From the NCBI GenBank assembly GCA_002496385.1, contig DAJR01000053.1, positions 1 through 9,403 on the forward strand: a stretch of DNA of 9,403 bases, given 5' to 3'. The stretch comes from Methanomassiliicoccales archaeon UBA147 (GTDB taxonomy: Archaea > Thermoplasmatota > Thermoplasmata > SG8-5). The notes under the pieces are model-generated. The model ran no database searches. It saw only the letters and a list, made by a program, of their open reading frames with translations, and was not told where the DNA came from. Positions 1 through 8,644 of this stretch are shown piece by piece. The translations under genes and the position numbers were made by a program. The number at the start of each line of letters is the position of its first letter. Position 1 is the stretch's first letter.

Positions 1-2
1 TC

Positions 3-344
3 ACTCTGGAAGAAGACGAAACATCGGCCCTGACCACACTCAATAATTCCATCCTCTTCGGCGTCATCATTGCGATAATTCTATCTGTCGGCATCGGGCT
101 CGCGCTATCTAAGACAATGACCTCGCGGCTTTCAGATATGATAGACGCTGCCAGGAAAATTAAATCCGGCAACCTGGATGTTTCTGTTAACGAAAAGGGA
201 AACGATGAGATAACCGAACTGGGAAAAGCGTTCAACCAGATGATCATGAGCGTCAGATTGGTCACGGGTGACATGGGGATGCCGGAGACCGGGGAAGATG
301 AAACTTCCGGGGCTGAATCGCCAAACGCAAAAGACAGGAACTGA
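3..344 (+). CDS. HAMP-domain membrane protein, C-terminal part (5' end outside window)
   Basis: The reading frame is open from the window edge, so only the last 113 residues are visible. A short polar stretch leads into one hydrophobic segment (visible residues 17-36), which is a transmembrane helix. A HAMP domain follows at about residues 37-88, with the typical amphipathic helix, the 'SGNLDV' connector and the 'GNDEITELGKAFNQM' second helix. HAMP domains pass conformational signals from a membrane sensor to a cytoplasmic output. Here the protein ends about 25 residues after the HAMP domain in a Glu/Ser-rich tail, with no histidine kinase, methyl-accepting or cyclase domain. The sensor part must lie upstream of the window. 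The next gene starts 34 bp downstream and is a candidate partner. The HAMP assignment is confident; the signal sensed and the output are unknown. Confidence 0.85.
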   Translation, partial: TLEEDETSALTTLNNSILFGVIIAIILSVGIGLALSKTMTSRLSDMIDAARKIKSGNLDVSVNEKGNDEITELGKAFNQMIMSVRLVTGDMGMPETGEDETSGAESPNAKDRN

Positions 345-378
345 GCAACATGCCAGCAATTCAGGAGGTCGGAACGAG

Positions 379-1140
379 GTGACAAATGAATATGCAAGCC
401 AGATAGAAGCTCTGCTCTCCCCTCTCGTCGGCGACCTGATGGCGAAGATGGCCCTAAGATCACAGTGCAAGTCCCTCGGCATCCTGCCCGAAGAGATCGA
501 CATCCAGCATCTTGACATGCTTGCGACGAAAATCGGTTTCGCCCTCGGCATCCACGGCCACAGGGAGAAAGCCGAGATGATAGTCTCAACCATCAAGGAC
601 ATGTCCTCCGGGGTATTGGAACAGAGAGGAAAGGTGAAGGGCACCGTTCTCTCAGGTGTGATAGACTACGTGTCCCAGAAATGGGGCGCCGGCCTGGCCC
701 AGGAATTGAAAATGATGACCGGGCACCCCGGGGAATTCAAACCGGGCACTTGGTACACCCTGATAATGCTCGAAAGCACCCTAGAGCGCCTCGAGAAATC
801 GAAGGGGCAGGGCACCAAATCCCTCAGCCACGACCTCGGATACCAATTGATGGCGAACCTCAAGCTCGACAATGCCAAATTCCTTTTCACGAACAGCGAA
901 GCAGCCAATTACAGCCTGATATCGGACATCAAATTCTACTTCGACATAATCGGCGTGACCATCTCCAGCAAGGGCGAGAAGGAGATTAAGATCAGTTACC
1001 AGGAATCGACAAGCCCATATCTGAACCAGTTCCTGGCGGGTCTCTGCGAGGGCATGATGAAGGCGGGGAACAGGGCCGGAAGGGTGGAGCTGAAGGAGTC
1101 CCCTGGCTCTGCCACAATCATCTCCGTCAATTTCAACTGA
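379..1140 (+). CDS. Uncharacterised soluble protein, possible partner of the HAMP protein
   Basis: I chose the GTG at 379 because AGGAGGT (363-369) lies 9 bp upstream. The frame stays open back to an ATG at 268, but that start lies inside the HAMP gene and its extra residues look like out-of-frame translation. The protein has 253 residues and no signal peptide or membrane helix. Residues 6-75 look like a compact helical module ('LVGDLMAKMALRSQCKSLGI' then a second helical half). Residues 85-190 are mainly helical. Residues 200-253 read as strand-helix-strand ('YLNQFLAGLCEGMMKAG' between strands), loosely recalling V4R or haem-NO-binding-like folds. That resemblance is weak and made by eye. 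The 34-bp gap to the HAMP gene and the lack of a clear promoter suggest co-transcription, so a signal-transduction role is inferred. I do not recognise the family. Confidence 0.8.
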   Translation: MTNEYASQIEALLSPLVGDLMAKMALRSQCKSLGILPEEIDIQHLDMLATKIGFALGIHGHREKAEMIVSTIKDMSSGVLEQRGKVKGTVLSGVIDYVSQKWGAGLAQELKMMTGHPGEFKPGTWYTLIMLESTLERLEKSKGQGTKSLSHDLGYQLMANLKLDNAKFLFTNSEAANYSLISDIKFYFDIIGVTISSKGEKEIKISYQESTSPYLNQFLAGLCEGMMKAGNRAGRVELKESPGSATIISVNFN

Positions 1141-1192
1141 TAACAAGATATTCCCGAAACGATTCCGGCCATTTGTGACACCATCCAAATTG

Positions 1193-1201
1193 CTATATAT
1201 G
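1193..1201 (+). promoter_or_regulatory. TATA-box promoter for the CxxC zinc protein
   Basis: CTATATATG resembles the archaeal TATA consensus. It lies about 35 bp upstream of the ATG at 1233, which puts the predicted transcription start near 1220-1225, just ahead of the SD site AGGTGG (1223-1228). It lies in an otherwise non-coding 92-bp gap. Confidence 0.55.
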
Positions 1202-1232
1202 TAGAAACCATTCTCTTAATGCAGGTGGAAAC

Positions 1233-1535
1233 ATGGCCAAGCAAATGCCGGCCGAGGCGGACAGCGCAAGGCGCAGGATGGTCATCGAGTCGATAGTCGA
1301 AGGCCGGAAGATGGAGGCGTACGCCGAGCACCGCACCAAGGAGATGAACACCTGCTGGATGTGCGGCGCCATCTGTTACAGGAAAACACCGGGCAAGGTG
1401 ATAGGCAAGCGCTGGGTCTGCATCGACTGCCTGCGGCAGCTCAAGGAAACGCTGGACACGCTGGAGCAGTGGGAAGAGGAACTGGCGATGTCCAAGGATG
1501 CCCGCCGACAATTGGACGGGGACTTAGGGGCGTAA
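1233..1535 (+). CDS. Small CxxC zinc-binding protein
   Basis: The protein has 100 residues. The ATG is preceded by AGGTGG (1223-1228), 4 bp from the start. Residues 1-38 are charged and probably helical. Cysteines at 41, 44, 48, 63 and 66 form a CxxC-x18-CxxC arrangement typical of a small zinc ribbon or treble-clef knuckle. The C-terminal 30 residues are a Glu/Leu-rich helix that could form a coiled coil. There is no membrane segment. A compact zinc knuckle between charged helices is common in small archaeal nucleic-acid-binding or adaptor proteins, but nothing here identifies the partner. The gene has its own TATA box and is probably transcribed separately from the genes to its left. The function is unknown. 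Confidence 0.8.
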   Translation: MAKQMPAEADSARRRMVIESIVEGRKMEAYAEHRTKEMNTCWMCGAICYRKTPGKVIGKRWVCIDCLRQLKETLDTLEQWEEELAMSKDARRQLDGDLGA

Positions 1536-1584
1536 AACCAGGAAAGATGCGCTTTTTAGATTTCTCGCATAAGGAAGACCGAAA

Positions 1585-2067
1585 ATGGTAAAGAAATGCA
1601 GCATTTGTGGAAAAAGCGCAATCTTTGGAACAATGTTCAAATGCAACAACTGCCAAAAATATGTTTGCCACCGTCATGAGAAAGAGCAGTTCATTCATTA
1701 TTATGTTCCCGGTGTTCCTGAAGGCGGCAACAGTTTTTATTGCTACAATTACCCGAACGGTGAGCCAGTGAATCATCAAAACTTCAAATGTTACGAGTGC
1801 CGGACGGGAAATAGTTCAAGGGACATGGGAAATTTGAGGTTGTTCGTTGAGGATTATCTTATAATTTTCTCATTGACAAGTGTAATCATATTCGCGATAA
1901 TGGCATTTTTTTCAGCATACGGAAACCTCTTCGGTCTTCCTCCTGAAACATGCAAAAATCTGGAAACCACATGCATTTATTATGTTGTTGCGGTCATAGC
2001 GATATTCATTATTGTTTCGATTGTCATGATGATTTCCTATAGGCTCAAACGAAATAAGCTTGAATAA
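1585..2067 (+). CDS. Cys/His-rich zinc-finger protein with two C-terminal membrane helices
   Basis: The protein has 160 residues. The ATG at 1585 has a weak purine-rich SD, AAGGAAG (1571-1577), and a TATA-like CTTTTTAGA about 30 bp upstream. The N-terminal half carries C5, C8, C20, C23, C28, H31 and H38. The pattern CxxC-x11-CxxC-x4-CxxH is close to an AN1-type zinc finger but lacks the last canonical cysteine position. A second cluster has C53, C69 and C72. Two hydrophobic helices follow at about residues 89-112 and 131-152, and the protein ends in a basic 'RLKRNKLE' tail. It therefore looks like a membrane-anchored protein with a zinc domain at its N-terminus. The gene is clearly more AT-rich than its neighbours and uses codons such as TTT, ATT and AAT freely, which suggests recent acquisition or weak codon selection. 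The function is not recognised. Confidence 0.75.
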   Translation: MVKKCSICGKSAIFGTMFKCNNCQKYVCHRHEKEQFIHYYVPGVPEGGNSFYCYNYPNGEPVNHQNFKCYECRTGNSSRDMGNLRLFVEDYLIIFSLTSVIIFAIMAFFSAYGNLFGLPPETCKNLETTCIYYVVAVIAIFIIVSIVMMISYRLKRNKLE

Positions 2068-2137
2068 TTCATCGCAAATAGCTTCGGGTTCACGCACCAA
2101 AACGAGAAGGCCAGTGGGATGGAGATTTGGGCTTTGC

Positions 2138-4873
<2,736 letters not shown>

Positions 4874-4889
4874 ACAGACACCTTTTCAG

Positions 4890-4903
4890 CCTCGAACGCG
4901 AGG
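4890..4903. repeat. Inverted repeat in the ppdK leader
   Basis: CCTCG and CGAGG are perfect 5-bp arms around a 4-bp centre. The element sits between the TATA-like box and the ppdK start codon, so it overlaps the predicted transcription start or 5' leader. It could be an operator or a small leader hairpin. The arms are short and chance is possible. Confidence 0.4.
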
Positions 4904-4906
4904 TTG

Positions 4907-4916
4907 GATTTTAAAC
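4907..4916 (-). promoter_or_regulatory. TATA-like promoter element for ppdK
   Basis: Read on the minus strand it is GTTTAAAATC, about 35-44 bp upstream of the ppdK ATG. That spacing fits a transcription start near 4885 and a short leader containing the SD AAGGTG. It implies that ppdK is transcribed apart from the PAC2 gene, which ends 126 bp upstream. Confidence 0.45.
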
Positions 4917-4999
4917 TTTGTAACTGATGGTGTTGTCAGGCGGCGCATTTAGCAACGGCCGGTAACGGATTGCAGAACGGTTTTTCTCAACAGGCCCGG

Positions 5000-5767
5000 C
5001 TATCCGTACATGACCTGCTGGTCCTTCTGCCCGGGCACGTTCATGGCGTTCGCGTGCATGACCGCCTGCTTCAGCTGGCCTTCCAACCTCTCCGCCTCTT
5101 TTATCAGCGGCTGGGGGTCCAGCTTTATCTTCGGAAGGAAGCCGTCAAGAATCTCTATGAGCCTGGCTGCCGCCCTGGCATCCGGTATCTGGGGGTTCGC
5201 ATCAGACAGAAGACAAATCACATCCTGCCCGGCCCTCTCAGCCTCGTGCAGCAGGACTCCGGAAATTCCTGTGATGATGCCGTTCTGCATCGGCGTTATC
5301 TTCCTGTTCTCCAGCAGTTTCCTGGCCGTCGGAGAGCTGGCGATTGCGTAGGTCCCGTGCTCCTCGTGGTTCCTGCTCTCGTTGATTATGCCCTCGATCG
5401 AGATCACGGTTTTTATCCCCTTCTTCCGCGCCCAGTCCAGCAAGTGGCTGGCGAGCGGCTGCATGAGCTCGGCAGGCGGGGGGAACTCGGAAGTGACCAC
5501 GACCAGCCTCTCGCATATGCAGTCCTTCTTTTCAACCGGCTGGCCTGCGTATATCCTCACGGGCGGCATCGGGACGCCCGCGGAAATCACCGCTGTCGGC
5601 TGGAAATGCCTGGACCTGATGGACCCGATGTATTCCATGTTCAGCGTCCTGATGAGATAGTTCGCCACGATGGAGCTGACCATCCCTATGCTGGGAAATC
5701 CCTCTATGAGGACCGCCCCCTGCACGTTCACGTCCTTCCTTTCAATTATCTCAATGTCGTCCTGCAT
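5000..5767 (-). CDS. PAC2-family proteasome assembly chaperone-like protein with C-terminal HbYX-like tail
   Basis: The protein has 255 residues. The ATG at 5767 is preceded by GGGAG about 10 bp upstream, within the 12-bp gap after the RHH-alpha gene and its last codons, so the two are almost certainly one operon. Residues 1-210 match the PAC2 fold: 'GAVLIEGFPSIGMVSSIVANYLI' early, then 'RIYAG', 'EFPPP', 'GTYAIASSP', 'GIITGISGVLLHEA' and 'CLLSDANPQIPDARAAARLIEIL'. A charged helix (about 215-240) and a flexible linker end in 'QQVMYG'. The last three residues, Met-Tyr-Gly, fit the hydrophobic-Tyr-X (HbYX) motif that docks between proteasome alpha subunits. In archaea, PAC2 proteins (PbaA/PbaB) assist 20S assembly or bind the alpha ring. 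Family membership is confident; acting on the adjacent alpha-like protein is inferred. Confidence 0.9.
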   Translation of the reverse strand: MQDDIEIIERKDVNVQGAVLIEGFPSIGMVSSIVANYLIRTLNMEYIGSIRSRHFQPTAVISAGVPMPPVRIYAGQPVEKKDCICERLVVVTSEFPPPAELMQPLASHLLDWARKKGIKTVISIEGIINESRNHEEHGTYAIASSPTARKLLENRKITPMQNGIITGISGVLLHEAERAGQDVICLLSDANPQIPDARAAARLIEILDGFLPKIKLDPQPLIKEAERLEGQLKQAVMHANAMNVPGQKDQQVMYG

Positions 5768-5779
5768 GTTTCCATCTCC

Positions 5780-6508
5780 CTACCCGCTGGCCAACAGTGT
5801 CTCGACAGCATATTCCTTGCCTTCGCCCAGTGTCGAGGCTATCAGCCTTCCAGTGTTCTTAATGGCGGTTTTCTTGTAATCGGCTGCCAGCTGCGAGCGC
5901 GACGCGACGCTTCCTGAGCCTATCACACCCGCGACGCATTCCGTTATGGTGCCCCCGGGCTCGACCTCGAACAGCCTGGGCCTCGCAAAGCAAGTCGCGA
6001 TGAGGAGGCTTGCACCGAGCGGCCTCGTGTCGCGCCTGAGTGTCTGGCTCCAGTAGATTTCCCTTATTGCCGAAAGAATTTTTTCCTCGGTCTTCAGGTC
6101 CAGCGGCTTAAGGCGGTCCATGACCATCATCGCATCCGCCGCAAGGCCGGAGTACCCTATCATGATGTTCTCGGAAATCTTCCGGATCCCGGGATTGCCG
6201 ACCGTCAGGGCGTCCGAACCCTCGGTCAGGGTTTCGGCGGCCATCAGCACCCCGTCGTTGCAGATCAGCCCCAGCACGGGCCGGCCGCGCTGCACCGATT
6301 CCCTGGCGTACTCCAGCTGGAATATCCTCCCGTCCGGCGAAAATGAAGTCTCGGAGTCATACCCCTTGGAAATAGGTCCCACAGTGTTGAGAAAATGCAC
6401 GATGGCCGCCCTTGCCAGCTCCGCCTTGTTGCCGAACATTCCCGACCTGATGACGCTGTCAATGTACCTGTCCACATCGTCCGGGATGATGACCCTCAGT
6501 TCCGCCAT
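5780..6508 (-). CDS. Ribbon-helix-helix domain fused to a divergent proteasome alpha-type subunit
   Basis: The protein has 242 residues in one uninterrupted frame. The ATG at 6508 has GGTGG 4 bp upstream. Residues 1-43 have the RHH (CopG/Arc) pattern: strand 'ELRVIIPDD', helix 'VDRYIDSVIRSGMF', helix 'GNKAELARAAIVHFLN'. Residues 49-242 are a proteasome alpha domain, with the signature 'FSPDGRIFQLEYARESVQRG', then 'SGLAADA', 'RPLGASLLIA' and 'GGTITE...GSGS'. The alpha domain lacks a catalytic Thr, as alpha subunits do. It keeps Tyr50-Asp51 at the gate region, but Arg10 of the Thermoplasma subunit is Ser52 and one residue is missing before 'FSP'. Lys110 aligns with Lys66, the HbYX-pocket lysine. 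The C-terminus is about 25-30 residues short. An alternative GTG start at 6382 would yield a plain alpha-like protein but has no SD. It is probably a paralogue, not the main alpha subunit. Confidence 0.9.
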   Translation of the reverse strand: MAELRVIIPDDVDRYIDSVIRSGMFGNKAELARAAIVHFLNTVGPISKGYDSETSFSPDGRIFQLEYARESVQRGRPVLGLICNDGVLMAAETLTEGSDALTVGNPGIRKISENIMIGYSGLAADAMMVMDRLKPLDLKTEEKILSAIREIYWSQTLRRDTRPLGASLLIATCFARPRLFEVEPGGTITECVAGVIGSGSVASRSQLAADYKKTAIKNTGRLIASTLGEGKEYAVETLLASG

Positions 6509-6520
6509 AGTTCCACCATT

Positions 6521-6538
6521 AATACGTTTAAATGTATT
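6521..6538. repeat. Operator-like palindrome upstream of the RHH-alpha gene
   Basis: AATACGTTTAAATGTATT is an 18-bp inverted repeat, perfect except for one mismatched pair (G against T). It lies 13-30 bp upstream of the ATG at 6508 and about 25 bp downstream of the TATA-like box, so it covers the predicted transcription start. RHH proteins usually bind such inverted repeats as dimers, and the gene's own product carries an RHH domain, which makes autoregulation plausible. Confidence 0.55.
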
Positions 6539-6548
6539 TTACCCGTAT

Positions 6549-6557
6549 CTTTATAGT
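6549..6557 (-). promoter_or_regulatory. TATA-box promoter for the RHH-alpha/PAC2 operon
   Basis: Read on the minus strand it is ACTATAAAG, 41-49 bp upstream of the RHH-alpha ATG, within the 66-bp gap after the PrsW gene. The predicted transcription start falls near 6525-6530. TTTAAA (6528-6533) is a competing candidate but lies closer to the start codon than usual for a leadered transcript. Confidence 0.5.
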
Positions 6558-6574
6558 ATTATTAATATCTTGCC

Positions 6575-7246
6575 TTACCGGACAGAATATCCTGTGTAAG
6601 CAACTGACAGAACAGCCAGCAAAACCGCCCCCATCAGAGCGAGAACCGTTCCCTGTATGGCCATGTAATTGTAGAGCCCGTGCATGAGCACGGCCAGAAG
6701 GAAGAATGGAATTACCGCGAGCACTGATCTTCCCTCCGAGGAAGCCCATGCATATCCGCGCCCAGTCATGGCAGTGGCGCTGGCATGCAATGCACAGGCG
6801 GCAATGCCCCTTAGCACCGTGATGGCCCAGAAGGCCATCCACCCTCCATCTGCCAAGGCAGCCTGCCCGTAAAGCAGGTTCTCTGTCGCCGCGAAGCCCA
6901 GGCCGGCACTCGCCCCGAGTATGATTCCGTCCCTTGCATGGCCAATCTCCATTTCCACCGCCCTGAGGCCCAGAGGTTTGGCGAATTCTTCCGCCAGGGG
7001 GGCGATGACCACGGCTAGGAAGAACGTGCTTCGGGCATAAGCCCACGGGCTGAAACCCGGAGCCAGCATTTCAAGGATGACCGCAATTATCACACTGAAG
7101 ACCGCACCCCATATAAACATGGCAAGTATGGCGGCGAACCCGGGGCGGTCATGGGCCTTCTTTACAAGCCAGACCATCCACAGAATTGACGGCATGAAAG
7201 CTGCCAACAGGAAGAATATTATCAGTTTCAGCATTTCGGTGTCCAT
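6575..7246 (-). CDS. PrsW-family intramembrane protease
   Basis: The protein has 223 residues with roughly seven to eight hydrophobic helices over most of its length. It carries the conserved PrsW motifs: 'PLAEEFAK' (Glu86, Glu87, Lys90), 'FAATENLLYG' (Glu122, Asn123), His154 in a later helix, and 'MHGLYNY' (His189, Asn193). PrsW enzymes are membrane-embedded proteases; in Bacillus subtilis PrsW makes the first cut in the anti-sigma factor RsiW, which cytosolic proteases then finish. No substrate is visible here. The start is uncertain. GGAGG lies only 2 bp from the ATG at 7246 and 14 bp from an in-frame ATG at 7234, so neither spacing is ideal. The gene precedes the RHH-alpha/PAC2 pair on the same strand, which hints at a proteolysis-themed cluster, though the pair seems to have its own promoter. 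Confidence 0.9.
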   Translation of the reverse strand: MDTEMLKLIIFFLLAAFMPSILWMVWLVKKAHDRPGFAAILAMFIWGAVFSVIIAVILEMLAPGFSPWAYARSTFFLAVVIAPLAEEFAKPLGLRAVEMEIGHARDGIILGASAGLGFAATENLLYGQAALADGGWMAFWAITVLRGIAACALHASATAMTGRGYAWASSEGRSVLAVIPFFLLAVLMHGLYNYMAIQGTVLALMGAVLLAVLSVAYTGYSVR

Positions 7247-7299
7247 GGCCTCCGGACACGATGCAGCTGCGGCAATATCAGCATTACGCTTGCAAAGTC

Positions 7300-7309
7300 T
7301 TTATTTATA
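7300..7309. promoter_or_regulatory. TATA element in the divergent prsW-like/purA promoter region
   Basis: TTTATTTATA on the plus strand lies about 35 bp upstream of the purA ATG, giving a transcription start near 7330, just before the SD GGTGA (7333-7337). Its reverse complement, TATAAATAAA, is also TATA-like and lies about 55 bp upstream of the PrsW ATG, so one element may serve both directions. The purA use is the better supported. Confidence 0.55.
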
Positions 7310-7341
7310 GGCCGTCATTCCCATTCAGATAAGGTGATTCC

Positions 7342-8634
7342 ATGCCATCCAGACTCATAATCGGCACGCAATGGGGCGACGAGGGAAAGGGAAAGATAAC
7401 GGATTTGCTGGCTCAGGACGCGGACATGGTCGTCCGCTTCCAGGGCGGCAACAATGCCGGCCACACCATCGTCATCGGGGAGAAGACATTCAAACTTCAC
7501 CTTGTCCCCTCCGGGATACTTCGGCAAAATGTCATCTCGGTCATCGGCAACGGCCTGGTAATCGACCCCGAGGTGCTACTCAAGGAACTGAGCGGCCTGA
7601 AGGAACTGGGCGTGAAAACCGGAAAGCTGGCCATAAGCGACCGCGCCCATGTGATACTGCCATACCACAAAGTGATTGACGGACTCGAGGAGGAATCCAA
7701 GGGTGCGCTGGCTGCCGGGACCACGAGGCGCGGTATCGGCCCCTGCTATGCGGACAAGGCCTCCAGGTTCGGCGTGAGGTTCTGCGACATGGTGGACCCT
7801 GCGGAGCTGGAGAGGAAGCTCTCAGCCGCCTACCCGGCCAAGAAGGCTTACATCGAAGCTCTTGGCGGCACCCTCGATGTTTCCTTGAAGGATATGCTGG
7901 CTAATTATATTGAATACGGCAGGAAACTCGCCCCGCATGTCTGCGACACCTCCGTACTGATAAACGATGCCCTGGACAACGGCAAGAACGTCCTTTTCGA
8001 AGGCGCGCAGGGCGTGCACCTGGACATAGACCACGGCATCTACCCGCACAACACATCGTCCGCGACCATCACGGGCGGCTGCTGCACCGGCGCGGGCGTG
8101 GCGCCTGCCAGGATAAACAAGGTGATAGGCGTGGTGAAAGCATACACCAGCCGGGTCGGCACAGGGCCATTTCCCACGGAACTTCACGATGCGACAGGGG
8201 AAAGGATCGGCACGGTCGGGAAGGAGTTCGGCACCACCACCGGGCGCAAGCGTAGGGTTGGCTGGCTGGACCTCGTCATGCTCCGGTATTCCACAAGGCT
8301 GTGCGGCCTGAATTCAATAGTCCTGACCAAGGCCGACGTTCTATGCGGCCTTCCCGAGGTGAAGATTTGCACCCATTACATGCATAGTGGCTCGGAGCTA
8401 CACGACTTTCCCGCGAGCATGAGGGCGCTTGAGAGATGCGAGCCTGTTTACCACACGCTGGAAGGTTGGCCCGAAATGAGCCCGGAGGCATGGGCCAAAT
8501 GCCGCAAGGGCGGCAGGGACGCCCTGCCCGAATCGCTCGCCGCCTATGTCAATTTCATCGAGGCGAACCTCGGCATACCGGTCGAGATTTTATCGCATGG
8601 GCCGGGAAGGGAAGAGAACGTCAATCTCCATTGA
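7342..8634 (+). CDS. purA: Adenylosuccinate synthetase
   Basis: This cytoplasmic enzyme joins IMP and aspartate using GTP to make adenylosuccinate, the first committed step from IMP to AMP. At 430 residues it has the usual length for the family. The N-terminus carries 'GTQWGDEGKGK' (residues 8-18), which holds the GTP-binding loop and catalytic base Asp13, then 'GGNNAGHT' with catalytic His41. Further motifs are 'GTTRRGIGP' (126-134, IMP site), 'FEGAQG' (219-224), 'TGPFPTEL', 'GTTTGRKRRVGWLD' (297-310, aspartate/IMP loop) and 'LTKADVL' (328-334, guanine recognition). The ATG is preceded by AAGGTGAT at 4-11 bp, and a TATA box lies upstream. No purine-pathway neighbours are present. The gene to its right probably has its own promoter. 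The assignment is certain; nothing essential is missing. Confidence 0.97.
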   Translation: MPSRLIIGTQWGDEGKGKITDLLAQDADMVVRFQGGNNAGHTIVIGEKTFKLHLVPSGILRQNVISVIGNGLVIDPEVLLKELSGLKELGVKTGKLAISDRAHVILPYHKVIDGLEEESKGALAAGTTRRGIGPCYADKASRFGVRFCDMVDPAELERKLSAAYPAKKAYIEALGGTLDVSLKDMLANYIEYGRKLAPHVCDTSVLINDALDNGKNVLFEGAQGVHLDIDHGIYPHNTSSATITGGCCTGAGVAPARINKVIGVVKAYTSRVGTGPFPTELHDATGERIGTVGKEFGTTTGRKRRVGWLDLVMLRYSTRLCGLNSIVLTKADVLCGLPEVKICTHYMHSGSELHDFPASMRALERCEPVYHTLEGWPEMSPEAWAKCRKGGRDALPESLAAYVNFIEANLGIPVEILSHGPGREENVNLH

Positions 8635-8644
8635 ACCACTGGTA

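Noticed and set aside
268..378. Upstream ATG at 268 as the start of the 253-residue protein
   Set aside because: It lies inside the HAMP gene in another frame, its added residues look like shadow translation, and the GTG at 379 has a near-perfect SD at good spacing.
132..644. 170-residue minus-strand frame over the HAMP gene and the following gene
   Set aside because: It overlaps two better-supported plus-strand genes and its Arg/Ser/Pro-rich composition is typical of antisense translation.
4954..4980. Three AACGG pentamers downstream of the PAC2 gene
   Set aside because: The spacing is irregular (10 and 12 bp) and the words are short, so chance is the simplest explanation.
4970..5917. 315-residue plus-strand open frame opposite the PAC2 and RHH-alpha genes
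   Set aside because: It is antisense to two clearly recognised genes, has no recognisable domain or start signals, and runs across both genes' boundary as a codon-bias shadow.
6380..6382. GTG start giving a conventional-looking proteasome alpha N-terminus without the RHH domain
   Set aside because: No SD precedes it, whereas the ATG at 6508 has GGTGG and a TATA box upstream, and the RHH residues form a coherent domain. It remains a caveat, not the preferred start.
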